Origin: Fabrea salina
Lineage: Eukaryota > Ciliophora > Heterotrichea > Heterotrichida > Fabreidae
Direction: 5' to 3'
Assembly: GCA_022984795.1 (NCBI GenBank)
Contig: JALIHJ010000010.1
Span: 1-64,000, forward strand
Length of the DNA stretch: 64,000 nt
The notes under the pieces were generated by a model, which saw only the letters and a program-made list of their open reading frames with translations, was not told the origin of the DNA and made no database searches. Position numbers and translations under genes: made by a program. Numbering within the stretch: the first letter of the stretch is position 1; each line of letters starts with the position of its first letter. Below are positions 10,271-18,121 of the stretch, piece by piece.

Positions 10271-11437
10271 TTAAGCTTTTTGGACTGAGTCTATAAGTGC
10301 TTGGAATGCTTCAAGCCAAACTGAACGTTCAATAGGGTTGTTTTCTCCCACTTCTAAATCAAGTGTTCGCTTTTTGGAAATGATTGAGAAACTGGAGAGT
10401 TCCTTTAACTCGTTGGGGAACTTGCTGAAGGTTTTGGTTTTCCTTCCAGGAATAACTTGGGTCACTGACTCCACAGACATATACCCCGTGACCTTTTTCT
10501 TGTTGATTGCGTGCCACTCTATGAACTTCAAGTCTTTAGAAACCCTAACAAACCTTTGGTGGGGTTTGCCCCACTTTCCGTACTTCAAGAATATAGCCCC
10601 GTCTTTCAGTAAGTTTTGGATTTGGTGTTTGCGCGCCAAAGCAGACAAAGAAGAGTTTGCTCTGCGCCGGGACTTTTGCGCGTCTTTCTGCAGGGAGTGC
10701 TGTCTGCTGCTCAAGCTTTGGTACTCGAACTCGCAGTCTTCTTCAAAAACCTTTTCCCAGGAGTCTTCGTCGCTAGAACTTCTGATTATTTCGTCAGGTT
10801 TTTGGTACCAAGAAATCTTTTTCCGAGGACTTCTTTCTACAGTTTTCGGAGGCAGTTCCCCAGAGTGGCTTAGTTCCAGACCTAGTATGCTGCACACACT
10901 CTCTGTGACTTCAAGAAGTTTAGAACTTTCTAAGTTAGTTAGTGGAACTAGCACAATGCCTTTTTGGGACTCTTCAAGTCTGTACAGTATTTTAAACTGG
11001 TTTTGCTCGTTCACAACTTCTTCAATTAGGTTTGTGTTGAGTGCTAGAAAGGGATTTGTTTGAGTTGCAGTTTCAAAAGCGCTTAGTTCAATCTGATTAA
11101 ATACGAGAAATGCCAGGGCGAAACTATTGTCAGTGTTGCAGTACGCAGGGTGAGCAAGCTTTATGTAGCCTCTATACTGAATTTGGAGTTTTTTAGGAGT
11201 TAGGGTTTCTTCGTTAGGTTCGGCTTCATCCTTGATGGAGAACTCAAAGCTTTCATCAAAGAGTTGTTTGAAGTTGTAAACAGTTGAAGCGGTCTCTCCC
11301 TTGGGCTCGGTTTGTTTGTTTTCTGGGTAACAGAAGTTCAAGGCATCATTTCTTAATTTACGACTTTGTTCGACTGCTTCTTGCAGTTGGGTGATTTTGG
11401 CTGCTACTTGTTTTCTCGTTAAGAGCTTCTCTGACAT
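10271..11437 (-). CDS. PH-domain protein
   Basis: 388 residues. A PH domain lies at about 278-386: KDGAIFLKYGKWGKPHQRFVRV forms the first strands, SSFSIISKKRTLDLEV the later ones, and the closing helix has W (SVWLEAFQALID). PH domains bind phosphoinositides or proteins and place their host at membranes. The first 270 residues include a short coiled coil (5-35) and a Ser/Arg-rich linker (RKKISW, SSSDEDSWEKVFEEDCEF) and match nothing I recognise. Convergent with the cullin gene, 14 nt between stops. Confidence 0.8.
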   Translation of the reverse strand: MSEKLLTRKQVAAKITQLQEAVEQSRKLRNDALNFCYPENKQTEPKGETASTVYNFKQLFDESFEFSIKDEAEPNEETLTPKKLQIQYRGYIKLAHPAYCNTDNSFALAFLVFNQIELSAFETATQTNPFLALNTNLIEEVVNEQNQFKILYRLEESQKGIVLVPLTNLESSKLLEVTESVCSILGLELSHSGELPPKTVERSPRKKISWYQKPDEIIRSSSDEDSWEKVFEEDCEFEYQSLSSRQHSLQKDAQKSRRRANSSLSALARKHQIQNLLKDGAIFLKYGKWGKPHQRFVRVSKDLKFIEWHAINKKKVTGYMSVESVTQVIPGRKTKTFSKFPNELKELSSFSIISKKRTLDLEVGENNPIERSVWLEAFQALIDSVQKA

Positions 11438-11551
11438 ATTGCATTATTTGAAATTACAAGCGACTAAGAAGTGCAAACAACTAATCCTAACCACAAGAAG
11501 AACGACGCTAAGTCCAAAGCTAGTTGGAACTAATGAGGGGATAAGAATTAC

Positions 11552-11618
11552 TAAGAGTCAGGCGGTAAGTTTCTTCACAGCTCAGAAGCAGAACTGATCG
11601 ATTATCATCACGATACAC
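11552..11618 (-). ncRNA. C/D-box snoRNA, candidate LSU rRNA guide
   Basis: Minus strand. Boxes in order: C GTGATGA (11611-11605), D' CTGA (11585-11582), C' GTGAAGA (11578-11572), D CTGA (11561-11558). Eleven bases directly before D', CAGTTCTGCTT (11596-11586), are the exact complement of AAGCAGAACTG, a highly conserved stretch of 26-28S rRNA. The fifth base before D' pairs with the second-last A of AAGCA, so the predicted product is a 2'-O-methyl A. From memory this matches the site guided by yeast snR61 and human SNORD38. The guide before D (GAAACTTACCGC) has no target that I recall. The terminal stem is weak. RNA ends are approximate. Confidence 0.75.
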
Positions 11619-11619
11619 T

Positions 11620-11690
11620 ATGAATTCAGGTAGCTAAGAACGTCGTCAAGGTTCAGACGGTAATTCCAGCGGTGAATCATCACCATAATT
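11620..11690 (-). ncRNA. C/D-box snoRNA, candidate 18S rRNA guide
   Basis: Minus strand. Boxes in order: C GTGATGA (11683-11677), D' CTGA (11656-11653), C' TTGACGA (11649-11643), D CTGA (11629-11626). The segment before D', GCTGGAATTACCG, is the complement of CGGTAATTCCAGC, the invariant 530-loop region of 18S rRNA. The fifth base before D' pairs with U of CGGU, so a 2'-O-methyl U is predicted there, probably the site known as Um578 in yeast and Um627 in human. TATG before the C box can pair with CATA after the D box as a short terminal stem. It lies in tandem with the second snoRNA, as if both were cut from one precursor, downstream of centrin on the same strand. Confidence 0.8.
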
Positions 11691-11699
11691 AAATTATTA

Positions 11700-12200
11700 T
11701 TAAATGGAACTTTGCTTCATAATGTTTAAAAATTCGTCCTGACTGATTTGCCCGTCGCCGTCCTTGTCGAATTCGTCTATCATAGCTCTGAGTTCTTCGT
11801 CCGAAAGGTGTTCTCCAAGTTCTCTAGCAACTCGCTTCAAATTCTTCAGCGAGATGTAGCCGGTTCCGTCATCGTCGAACAGGCGGAAAGCTTTGAACAT
11901 TTCTTCAGAGGGGTCTCTGTCAGATATTTTCTGAGTCATTATTTCAAGGAAGTCGTGGTACTCGATTCTTCCAAGGTTTTCTTTGTCGTATTGGCGCATT
12001 AACTCCAAAACTTCAGGTTTCCTGACGTCGAAGCCTAAAGCGCGAATAGCAACTTTAAGTTCGTGGTAGTCTATACTTCCGGACTTGTCAGTGTCGAACA
12101 AGTCGAAGGCTTCCTTGACTTCTTGTTTTTGTTCTTCAGATATTTCGAACCTTCCCCGCCTTCGAGCTCTGTTTTTGCCAAGTTCGGGTTTCCTAAACAT
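11700..12200 (-). CDS. Centrin
   Basis: 166 residues with four EF-hands, the standard centrin build: loops [36 protein letters not shown] and [14 protein letters not shown]1, EF3 and EF4 keep good Ca2+ ligands; EF2 has N-L in place of the usual residues and may bind weakly. The basic N-terminus ([16 protein letters not shown]) precedes the helix [15 protein letters not shown] typical of centrins. Centrins sit at basal bodies and in Ca2+-driven contractile fibres of ciliates. The gene ends at TAA and is followed on the same strand by the snoRNA pair. It diverges from a small gene with 77 nt between starts. Confidence 0.95.
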   Translation of the reverse strand: MFRKPELGKNRARRRGRFEISEEQKQEVKEAFDLFDTDKSGSIDYHELKVAIRALGFDVRKPEVLELMRQYDKENLGRIEYHDFLEIMTQKISDRDPSEEMFKAFRLFDDDGTGYISLKNLKRVARELGEHLSDEELRAMIDEFDKDGDGQISQDEFLNIMKQSSI

Positions 12201-12277
12201 TTAAAATTAGAAATGGTTAGTGAAGACAACACGCCTTACTCAAGACCCTTCAAAAGTGACTTGCATGAATATTAAAA

Positions 12278-12526
12278 ATGAACAACGCGACAAACTTCAT
12301 CCAGGCCTTCACCGAGAACGAAGAAGCAAGGAGTCAAGTGCTCCAGAAGTACTACGGAAGGTTCGAAGACATCATTAGGAGGTTTGAAGAGATCAGGGAA
12401 CAAGCTTCTGCTCAAATCCAGTCCCTTGAAGACCAAAACCAAGAAAAAGCCAAACAAACCCAGTACCTCGCAGACATTGCTTCTCAGTTCTACCAAAAAC
12501 TACAAAGGTTCGCTAGTAAAGTTTAA
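12278..12526 (+). CDS. Small helical protein, 82 aa
   Basis: Not recognised. 82 residues, Gln/Glu-rich and predicted all-helical (YYGRFEDIIRRFEEIREQ, then SLEDQNQEKAKQTQYL), so probably a short coiled coil. ATG follows ATTAAAA, the usual A/T-rich start context here. It ends 11 nt from the convergent basic protein. No function can be given. Confidence 0.65.
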   Translation: MNNATNFIQAFTENEEARSQVLQKYYGRFEDIIRRFEEIREQASAQIQSLEDQNQEKAKQTQYLADIASQFYQKLQRFASKV

Positions 12527-12537
12527 GTTTACAATAG

Positions 12538-13134
12538 TTAAGATATTACTGAGTTTTGGCTTCCAAGGACGTTTTTCTCCAGTTGGGAAAGCAAGAACTT
12601 AGATTTGGCGTGGAAATCATTGACGTAGTTTTGGAGGTCGTCTAGTTTACGTTTGGTTTTGATCTTGGGGAGTTTTTGGCGACTAGTTCTATTTTTGGTG
12701 CTGCCGATTCTTGGGTTGAAGATGTAGGGGTTTAGGTGTTTTGACTTGTTGTGGATGGAAATGCTTTTGAGTCTTTTGGAGTATGGTTTTTTGTTGGAAG
12801 TTTTGGGCATTTGATTGAACACAGTTTTTATTTCAGAGACAATGTTTGAAAGGGGAGTTAAGTCGTGGGGGAGTGGAACTTGTCTGGGTTGGTTGGTTCT
12901 TTGGATTCTGGAAGTTTTGGGGGAAATCGACACAGGGGCAGGACTCTCTTGAGTAGGTCTTAGTTTGGTAGGTGGAATGGACCTTCCTTCTTTTTTATCT
13001 TCTTGACTTTTAAGGTCTCGCTAACTACAGTTTACTCTGCGCATGAAGAAGTTCCTGCCCTTTCTTTCTTCAGATTGCTTTAGACTTGGTGGAACTTTAG
13101 GTGTTTTGGGCGAAGAAAGCTTTCTTTGTTGCAT
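12538..13134 (-). CDS. Basic disordered protein with one 15-nt intron
   Basis: Not recognised. Two exons (13134-13036 and 13020-12538) give 193 residues, starting MQQRKLSSPKTPKVPPSL. The composition is Lys/Arg/Ser/Pro-rich with few hydrophobic residues until a helical C-terminal segment (LDDLQNYVNDFHAKSKFLLSQLEK). Proteins like this in ciliates are often cytoskeleton- or basal-body-associated, but that is inference. The upstream exon is accepted because the 15-nt interval has the exact intron form used elsewhere in the window and gives a start with A/T-rich context. Divergent from the next gene with about 22 nt between starts. Confidence 0.7.
13021..13035 (-). other. 15-nt intron
   Basis: Reads GTAAACTGTAGTTAG on the coding strand, phase 0, with its terminal TAG in frame. 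Removal joins FFMRR to RDLKSQEDKK and extends the gene to a proper ATG. Confidence 0.8.
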
Positions 13135-13156
13135 TTGAATGTATTCTGTTTATAAA

Positions 13157-13636
13157 ATGAACTCTTTTGAAAGGGCTTTGCCTTACCTAATAGTGTTTCC
13201 GTTCGGTTACTTTGTGTACTCAGAGTTGTACAAAAATGTAAGGAGCAGAGTCATCCAGGACTCCAAAAGTGGGAAAATAAAGGACACTTTCGTCAACAGG
13301 TGGCTGAAAGAAACTGGGACCAACAGAGTTATACTTAAGGACGAAGACCTAAGGAAGCAGTCTGTTTGGTTTTTGGAAGAGTTGGTCAAACAGCAACAAA
13401 CACAAGACACAGCTTTGGAGTTGGTAACTAAAGTTGTCAACAAGCCACTGGCAGGCCAACAAGCAAGGGACGTAGCCTTTGAGATTGTTAAGAACTTAGC
13501 TTTGGGGGACGAAGAAAACCACAGTGTCTTCTTTAACTTTTCTGAAGTGTTTTTGCAGAGGGACTTGCACCAAGACTTTTTGGAGTTGTTTTCAGAAAGC
13601 CAACTTTACCAAGAACTAGGAAACTTGTTCTTATAA
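13157..13636 (+). CDS. Single-pass membrane protein, unknown
   Basis: 159 residues from the second ATG (13157), chosen because it follows TTATAAA and leaves 22 nt to the divergent start; the ATG at 13139 would leave only 4 nt. One hydrophobic segment near the N-terminus (ALPYLIVFPFGYFVYSELY) looks like a signal anchor or mitochondrial inner-membrane segment. The rest is soluble and helical, Gln-rich (LVKQQQTQDTALELV). No family recognised. Its stop is 2 nt from the stop of the convergent neighbour. Confidence 0.65.
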   Translation: MNSFERALPYLIVFPFGYFVYSELYKNVRSRVIQDSKSGKIKDTFVNRWLKETGTNRVILKDEDLRKQSVWFLEELVKQQQTQDTALELVTKVVNKPLAGQQARDVAFEIVKNLALGDEENHSVFFNFSEVFLQRDLHQDFLELFSESQLYQELGNLFL

Positions 13637-13638
13637 TT

Positions 13639-14076
13639 TTAAGAGGCTAACTGCAACTTGGAGTTCAGGAACCGAATGTAAGCAGCCTTAGAGTTTATTC
13701 TGGGTTTGAAGAGCTCAGGCTGGGGTTTTTGTTTATAGAGCACGATTGAGTTGCCTTTTTTGGTAGTTTTAAAAGGAGACAGTACTTCTGCCCGGGGACT
13801 GTTTTTCCTAGGGTTAAGTTTGGAATTAAGTCTAATTCGTTTTTTAAGTGTGGGAGTGAAGGGCTTTATGAGAGCATTTCTGGTTTGGAGCTTGTCATTG
13901 CTGGGCTTTCTGGGAATAGACGCTAACTTTTCAGTTGTGGCGTTGAAGTAAGAGTAGTTGGGCGAGTCGTAGTTTCTGGTCAGCGAATGCTTCAGAACGG
14001 TTCTTTTTCTGTGTTTTGAGTTATCAAAACTGAGAGACTGGGGATCGACTTGGCAAAAACTATCTATTTTCTTCAT
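13639..14076 (-). CDS. Basic disordered protein, 145 aa
   Basis: Not recognised. Strongly basic, Lys/Arg/Asn/Ser-rich (KHRKRTVLKHSLTRNYDSPN) without a fold signature. It follows a second unrecognised low-complexity gene on the same strand with only 18 nt between them. The composition suits a nucleic-acid- or microtubule-associated protein, but there is no direct evidence. Confidence 0.6.
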   Translation of the reverse strand: MKKIDSFCQVDPQSLSFDNSKHRKRTVLKHSLTRNYDSPNYSYFNATTEKLASIPRKPSNDKLQTRNALIKPFTPTLKKRIRLNSKLNPRKNSPRAEVLSPFKTTKKGNSIVLYKQKPQPELFKPRINSKAAYIRFLNSKLQLAS

Positions 14077-14094
14077 TTATTAACATAGTTACAG

Positions 14095-14682
14095 TCAAGA
14101 GAGTTTGCGCAAAGCAGTGTTTTTGTTCCTCCCAAGAAGCGAAGGAGTATTGAACTTGGAGTTGCGTACACGCACAGGTCCTGGAGTGAAGTCTTCGGTT
14201 TCGAGAGAAGTCAGTTCTCTGAGACGAAGCTCGAGTTCTTGGTCTTCAGAACTGTAGGAAGGGGTTTGCTGGGACTCTTCGGAAGACGAGTACTCTTCTT
14301 GTAAGTCGTTCGAGAGTTTAGCTATCTGGGACCTCCTTCCCCTTTCCAAAGTGTTCCTTAACTTGTAAATTGAACTTTCGTTAGTTTGGCGTCTGAAGTC
14401 GTCTGAGTTTTTGGAGGAAATAGTGACTTGCTTTTTGCGTACTGAAAAGTTGTCCAGGAAAGTTGGCTGTTCTTCTGAGGCGTTAAACAAGTTCCTGAAC
14501 CTGGGGGACTCTTTGTAAATAGAGTTTAAAATTTTGTGGGAGTCATGGGACAGTCTTAGGTTTTTGGCAGAGTTGACTTCTCCAATGCTTGAGAAAAAGG
14601 AAGAAAAGCTGAGCTTTGCACTGGACTCTGGAAGTTTGCATATTCCGAAGTTGGAAAAGCAATTAGCTGAGAGGTCACTCAT
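14095..14682 (-). CDS. Ser/Glu-rich hypothetical protein, 195 aa
   Basis: Not recognised. Ser-, Asn- and Arg-rich, largely disordered, with an acidic run (EEYSSSEESQQTPSYSSEDQ) that would suit CK2-type phosphorylation. It is one of only two genes in the window that end in TGA; the TGA is followed two codons later by TAA, so the protein would gain just two residues if TGA were read through. Confidence 0.6.
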   Translation of the reverse strand: MSDLSANCFSNFGICKLPESSAKLSFSSFFSSIGEVNSAKNLRLSHDSHKILNSIYKESPRFRNLFNASEEQPTFLDNFSVRKKQVTISSKNSDDFRRQTNESSIYKLRNTLERGRRSQIAKLSNDLQEEYSSSEESQQTPSYSSEDQELELRLRELTSLETEDFTPGPVRVRNSKFNTPSLLGRNKNTALRKLS

Positions 14683-14787
14683 ATTGTATATTCGGTTTAG
14701 CAGTTAACACGGAACAAGTGACTGAGGTTTGCCTAAAGAGTTGATTAAGAACTGACTAGTAAGTTAGGGTGGATTAGGTTAAATTTG

Positions 14788-15000
14788 CTAGACTTCTGTT
14801 TGGAACTGCATTAGGAATTCTTCATCATAAATAACTCTGATCAGGAGTGAACAGCTGGGACAGGGTGCAATGTCTTCGCCCATGCAGAGTTCTTCTAGTG
14901 TGATTTCGAACTTGTCTCCGCAAGGACAGGGGTAAAAGAAAGTCTGCAATTCTTCAACCCACTCCATGTCTTCTATTTCTACTTCGTCATATACACTCAT
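14788..15000 (-). CDS. DPH3: Diphthamide biosynthesis protein 3 (CSL zinc finger)
   Basis: 70 residues. The CSL-type zinc site is complete: Cys25, Cys27 (PCPCGDKF), Cys47 and Cys50 ([10 protein letters not shown]). The N-terminus [12 protein letters not shown] is the standard DPH3 start. DPH3 carries iron and passes electrons to the Dph1-Dph2 radical enzyme that begins diphthamide formation on elongation factor 2; in yeast it also serves Elongator. The C-terminus is shorter than in yeast or human, which have about 82 residues. It is divergent from the ZSWIM2-like gene with 69 nt between starts. Confidence 0.93.
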   Translation of the reverse strand: MSVYDEVEIEDMEWVEELQTFFYPCPCGDKFEITLEELCMGEDIAPCPSCSLLIRVIYDEEFLMQFQTEV

Positions 15001-15069
15001 TTTTATAAGTGTGAACTCTGTTGTCTTACTTGAGTTTTCTTATTTCAAACTACTTAACTTATAAAGTAA

Positions 15070-16290
15070 ATGTCCAGGGAAAAACCCTACAGGTCCAAAG
15101 CTCCCCAAGCAGTGTTTAACCTCATGCAAGAGGCACTTGGTTGCACTTTCTACTTAGTGCACGAAGCAGGACCAACTTCCTTCTTGTTGAAAGACGAAAG
15201 GGGCAAGCAAATCAAGGTTCAGTTGGGTTCCAGGCACACTTGCAGTTGTGGAGGAGGTGCCAGGGAGCACTGCATCCACACTTTGTACGTTCTACTCAAG
15301 ATCTTCAGAGTTCTGCCAGACAACCCTTTGGCCTGGCAACTGAGTTTCATTGACTCAGAAATAACTTGGCTCATAAGGAACAGACTTGCGCCTGCCTCAG
15401 CTAAGCCAAAAAAACTGGACAAAAAGGAAACTATTCCTAGACTTAGTCTGGAAGAAGAATTTGGTTGCAGTATTTGCCAGGAAGACATGACGTCAACCCA
15501 AAACTTAGTCCACTGCAAAGTAGGATGTGGACATAACTTCCACGTTAAGTGTATGAAAGTTTGGGCAAATCACAAACTTTCGAAACGAGAAAACCTCACT
15601 TGTCCTCTTTGCAGGTCTGACTGGGGTCCTAATGCCATCACAGAACTAGACCGACTTTCTAGACAACAAAGGTCCATCAAACTGCCTGTGCACAAGGACT
15701 CTGTTTGTGAAGGGTGCAACATGTACCCTATCAAAGGTTCGAGGTTCAGGTGTTTATACTGCCAAAACTGTGATTTGTGCAAGGCTTGCTTTTACAGTAC
15801 CCACTTCCACCACCCCTTTATAAAGAAAATAAGCCCTAAGTCCAAGTGGGACCCAGCTCCCCGCATAGCAAGTGAAGACTCGGAATTCGACACCAAAAAA
15901 CTTTCATTTGAAAACTACGTAGTGGAGTGGATGGAAATAACTGAATTCGGGGGATGTGTGTTTTGCAAAGAACACAAAGCAACAAGACTAAGATTGCTTA
16001 ACTGCAGTCACAGTGCTCATGAAGAGTGCTTGCTAACCAAGCTAAAGGAAGGAGCATTTGGTTGTCCTGAAGACCTGAAGTCCTTAGTTCCAGGTCTTCC
16101 GGGCCGAGAACTCCCACTTTCGGTGGCTGGCAAACAAGTAACAGGTCCCCCTGTGAGACGAAGAGTAGGGTCCAACAGAGTCCCCTCTGCACCTAGGCCC
16201 CAAGAACAGCTTCCTTCTTTGATAGTGACGCCTTTGCAGCCAAGACGCACTACTTTGCTTAATTCTGCTCAGATGCTCTTAAATATGTAA
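15070..16290 (+). CDS. ZSWIM2-type E3 ubiquitin ligase (SWIM-RING-ZZ-RING)
   Basis: 406 residues with the domain order of ZSWIM2/MEX: a SWIM finger at about 56-76 (CSCGG...EHCIH), a RING at 134-182 (CSICQEDM...CPLCRSDW), a ZZ finger at about 216-262 (CEGCNMYPIKGSRFRC...CDLCKACF), and a second, degenerate RING at about 299-345 (CVFCKEH...CSHSAHEECL). The N-terminus FNLMQEALGCTFYLV also fits the family. Vertebrate ZSWIM2 is testis-enriched and degrades proteins during apoptosis; in a ciliate a role in cilia or turnover is only inferred. The C-terminal 60 residues are basic and Pro-rich. The Cpn10 gene starts 4 nt after its stop. Confidence 0.88.
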   Translation: MSREKPYRSKAPQAVFNLMQEALGCTFYLVHEAGPTSFLLKDERGKQIKVQLGSRHTCSCGGGAREHCIHTLYVLLKIFRVLPDNPLAWQLSFIDSEITWLIRNRLAPASAKPKKLDKKETIPRLSLEEEFGCSICQEDMTSTQNLVHCKVGCGHNFHVKCMKVWANHKLSKRENLTCPLCRSDWGPNAITELDRLSRQQRSIKLPVHKDSVCEGCNMYPIKGSRFRCLYCQNCDLCKACFYSTHFHHPFIKKISPKSKWDPAPRIASEDSEFDTKKLSFENYVVEWMEITEFGGCVFCKEHKATRLRLLNCSHSAHEECLLTKLKEGAFGCPEDLKSLVPGLPGRELPLSVAGKQVTGPPVRRRVGSNRVPSAPRPQEQLPSLIVTPLQPRRTTLLNSAQMLLNM

Positions 16291-16294
16291 TAAT

Positions 16295-16594
16295 ATGGCA
16301 AACTTCAAGCGAGTACTTCCTTTGCTCAACAGAGTTCTCATCCAGAAAGTCGAAGCTCCCAAACAAACATCAGGGGGAATATACCTACCTGAGACAGCTG
16401 AGCAAGACATCCAAGTGGGCAAGGTTTTGTCTACTGGACCTGGTGAAAGACTTAGCACTGGAGAAATCCGCAAAATGCTTGTGAAGGAAGGCGACGACGT
16501 TCTACTTCCGACATACGGGGGCCAGCCTGTGTGGATGAATGACGAGAAGTTCTATATTTACAGGGATACAGATTTCTTAGGAATATTAAGTTAA
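16295..16594 (+). CDS. Mitochondrial 10-kDa chaperonin (Cpn10/GroES)
   Basis: 99 residues, full Cpn10 length. Opens with the family strand PLLNRVLIQKVEAPKQTSGGIYLP, where TSGGIYLP is the mobile loop that docks on Cpn60. The acidic turn and closing strand (KEGDDVLLPTYGG) are in place. It caps the Cpn60 folding chamber in the mitochondrial matrix. There is no separate cleavable presequence, as is usual for Cpn10. It follows the ZSWIM2-like gene after only 4 nt and ends 13 nt from the convergent gene's stop. Confidence 0.96.
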   Translation: MANFKRVLPLLNRVLIQKVEAPKQTSGGIYLPETAEQDIQVGKVLSTGPGERLSTGEIRKMLVKEGDDVLLPTYGGQPVWMNDEKFYIYRDTDFLGILS

Positions 16595-16607
16595 GTTCTA
16601 GATTTTT

Positions 16608-17333
16608 CTAATGAAAACCCTCAGGGCCAATGCCAGCCTCACATTTATCAAGGTTCTGTTTAGCTATGCTTAAAGCATGTTTGGCTTGAGGCAAAAGTTC
16701 CTTTGCCCTTCGGGAATTCGACTTTAGAAGTTCAGAAAAGTCCTTGATAAACTGGATTCTCAATCTGAGAGAAGGGCTGCCTAGGTCTTTGGTTTCTAAC
16801 TTAAACCAGCCTTCGAGGAGTTTTTGGTTCTCAAGGGCACTTCCCTCTATAACTACTTTTCCGAGACTTAGGTCTTTTCCTAGTTTTACCTGGACTTTTA
16901 CTTCAAGCACCACTTTGTGGAGTTCTTTTAAATTAGGGTCCTTGTAGAGGTAAAACCAACTTGGGATTACGGGAGCAGCACAGGGAGTTTTGAACTTTTG
17001 CTTGGAAGGGTAAACTACTCCTTCTACGTAAGTTTTGGGGTCTTGGAGGCACAAGACACCAGAGTGCAGGTTAGTTCCTTTTTGGACTTCAAGAAGTAAG
17101 CCTGTGTTTTCTTTGGAGGGGGGTTCCTGAAGTTTGCTGATGTCTTTTTGAAGCATAATGATTCTCTTTTTGGTCCAGTCTTGTTCGTCTGCTGTTTTGA
17201 TGTGGATTTCTTTGATTTCTTCTAGGTAAGGCAAACTTACTTCGTAGAAGAACTCAGCATCGTTTTTGGAGTTGGTGGAGTTTTTGTGGCTAGTTACTTG
17301 GTCTTCAGTTACTCTGCTGGTGCAATCTCCCAT
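16608..17333 (-). CDS. Predicted N-myristoylated protein, unknown (C2-like?)
   Basis: The ATG at 17333 gives MGDCTSRV, a good N-myristoylation start with Cys4 as a possible palmitoyl site. The upstream ATG at 17369 would bury this motif and overlap the divergent gene, so 17333 is preferred, giving 241 residues. The middle part (residues about 80-190) has alternating strands such as NTGLLLEVQKGTNLHSGVL and LEVKVQVKLGKDLSLGKVV, which could be a C2-type sandwich, but no Ca2+-binding aspartates stand out. Dual acylation would place it at the plasma or cortical membrane. Family unknown. Confidence 0.65.
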   Translation of the reverse strand: MGDCTSRVTEDQVTSHKNSTNSKNDAEFFYEVSLPYLEEIKEIHIKTADEQDWTKKRIIMLQKDISKLQEPPSKENTGLLLEVQKGTNLHSGVLCLQDPKTYVEGVVYPSKQKFKTPCAAPVIPSWFYLYKDPNLKELHKVVLEVKVQVKLGKDLSLGKVVIEGSALENQKLLEGWFKLETKDLGSPSLRLRIQFIKDFSELLKSNSRRAKELLPQAKHALSIAKQNLDKCEAGIGPEGFH

Positions 17334-17359
17334 ACTGAAGTAATTCTTAGCTGTAATAA

Positions 17360-18091
17360 ATGTCTGCAAACAAAAGACTCACAAGGTCAAAAACTTTGTA
17401 CTGCCCCTCAATAACTCCTTTGCCAGAAGACTTTGCAGATCAAGTACTTGAACTAGAAATGAAGGTAGACTGCCAACCAAGCATTGAAGCTCTCAGACAA
17501 CTACTCGAGCTCTACTCCCAAGCCATCGAGTATTATGAGTCCAAGAAAAACAAAAAGTACCTGTACTACCAAGAACGCATGAAGAACCTTTTAGTCAGGC
17601 AAGAAAAACTTCTTGAAGCCCAAGTCTGCCCTTCTTCTCCTAGGTCTGAGCTTTCTGAAACTAGACATGCTGAAAAGGCCATTAAAACCCACAACCAAGT
17701 TGCCCAGTCCTTGTCCAAACAAGTCCAACTCAACATCCAGAACCAAAACCAAGGGCTGAAGTCGCGTCTTTCTTTGCGTTTGGAAAAGCGTAACCGCAGT
17801 TTGAAAGAAAGTGATGTTTCTGGAGGACCTTTGCTCCCAGGAGACTTGGACTGTGAGTTTGAGAAGCTTGTGGAAAAGTACTTAGTTCTGAAGATGGAAG
17901 GCACTGAGGAGATAAAAGCCCAGTACGAAGAACAAATGAAAGAAATTAGGGAAATGCCTAGTTCCCCTATTTTGGAGCAATTGTTGTCTGAAATGCAAGC
18001 CCGTATGGACCAAGAAATCCAGGACTTCCACAAGGACTTAGAACGACGCAAAAGACAAGAATACCAGTTCTTAAAAAGTAAGTTTGTGTAA
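17360..18091 (+). CDS. Coiled-coil protein, 243 aa
   Basis: Not recognised. Predominantly helical and charged, with a helix pair at about 35-95 (ALRQLLELYSQAIEYYESKK) and coiled coil at 165-243 (EEQMKEIREM, DKDLERRKRQEYQ-like). The gene starts 26 nt from the divergent myristoylated protein and ends 30 nt before the kinesin gene on the same strand. A cytoskeletal role would suit the neighbours but is not shown by the sequence. Confidence 0.65.
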   Translation: MSANKRLTRSKTLYCPSITPLPEDFADQVLELEMKVDCQPSIEALRQLLELYSQAIEYYESKKNKKYLYYQERMKNLLVRQEKLLEAQVCPSSPRSELSETRHAEKAIKTHNQVAQSLSKQVQLNIQNQNQGLKSRLSLRLEKRNRSLKESDVSGGPLLPGDLDCEFEKLVEKYLVLKMEGTEEIKAQYEEQMKEIREMPSSPILEQLLSEMQARMDQEIQDFHKDLERRKRQEYQFLKSKFV

Positions 18092-18121
18092 ATACTTATT
18101 TAAGGGTCGATAATATATAGA

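Noticed and set aside
11450-11551. Possible third small RNA next to the snoRNA pair
   Set aside because: No C/D boxes and no H/ACA layout on either strand; only a short TAGTT-GG-AACTA inverted repeat.
11565-11580. GTAAGTTTCTTCACAG on the plus strand looks like a 16-nt intron
   Set aside because: It lies in the second snoRNA with no coding exons on either side, so the match is probably accidental.
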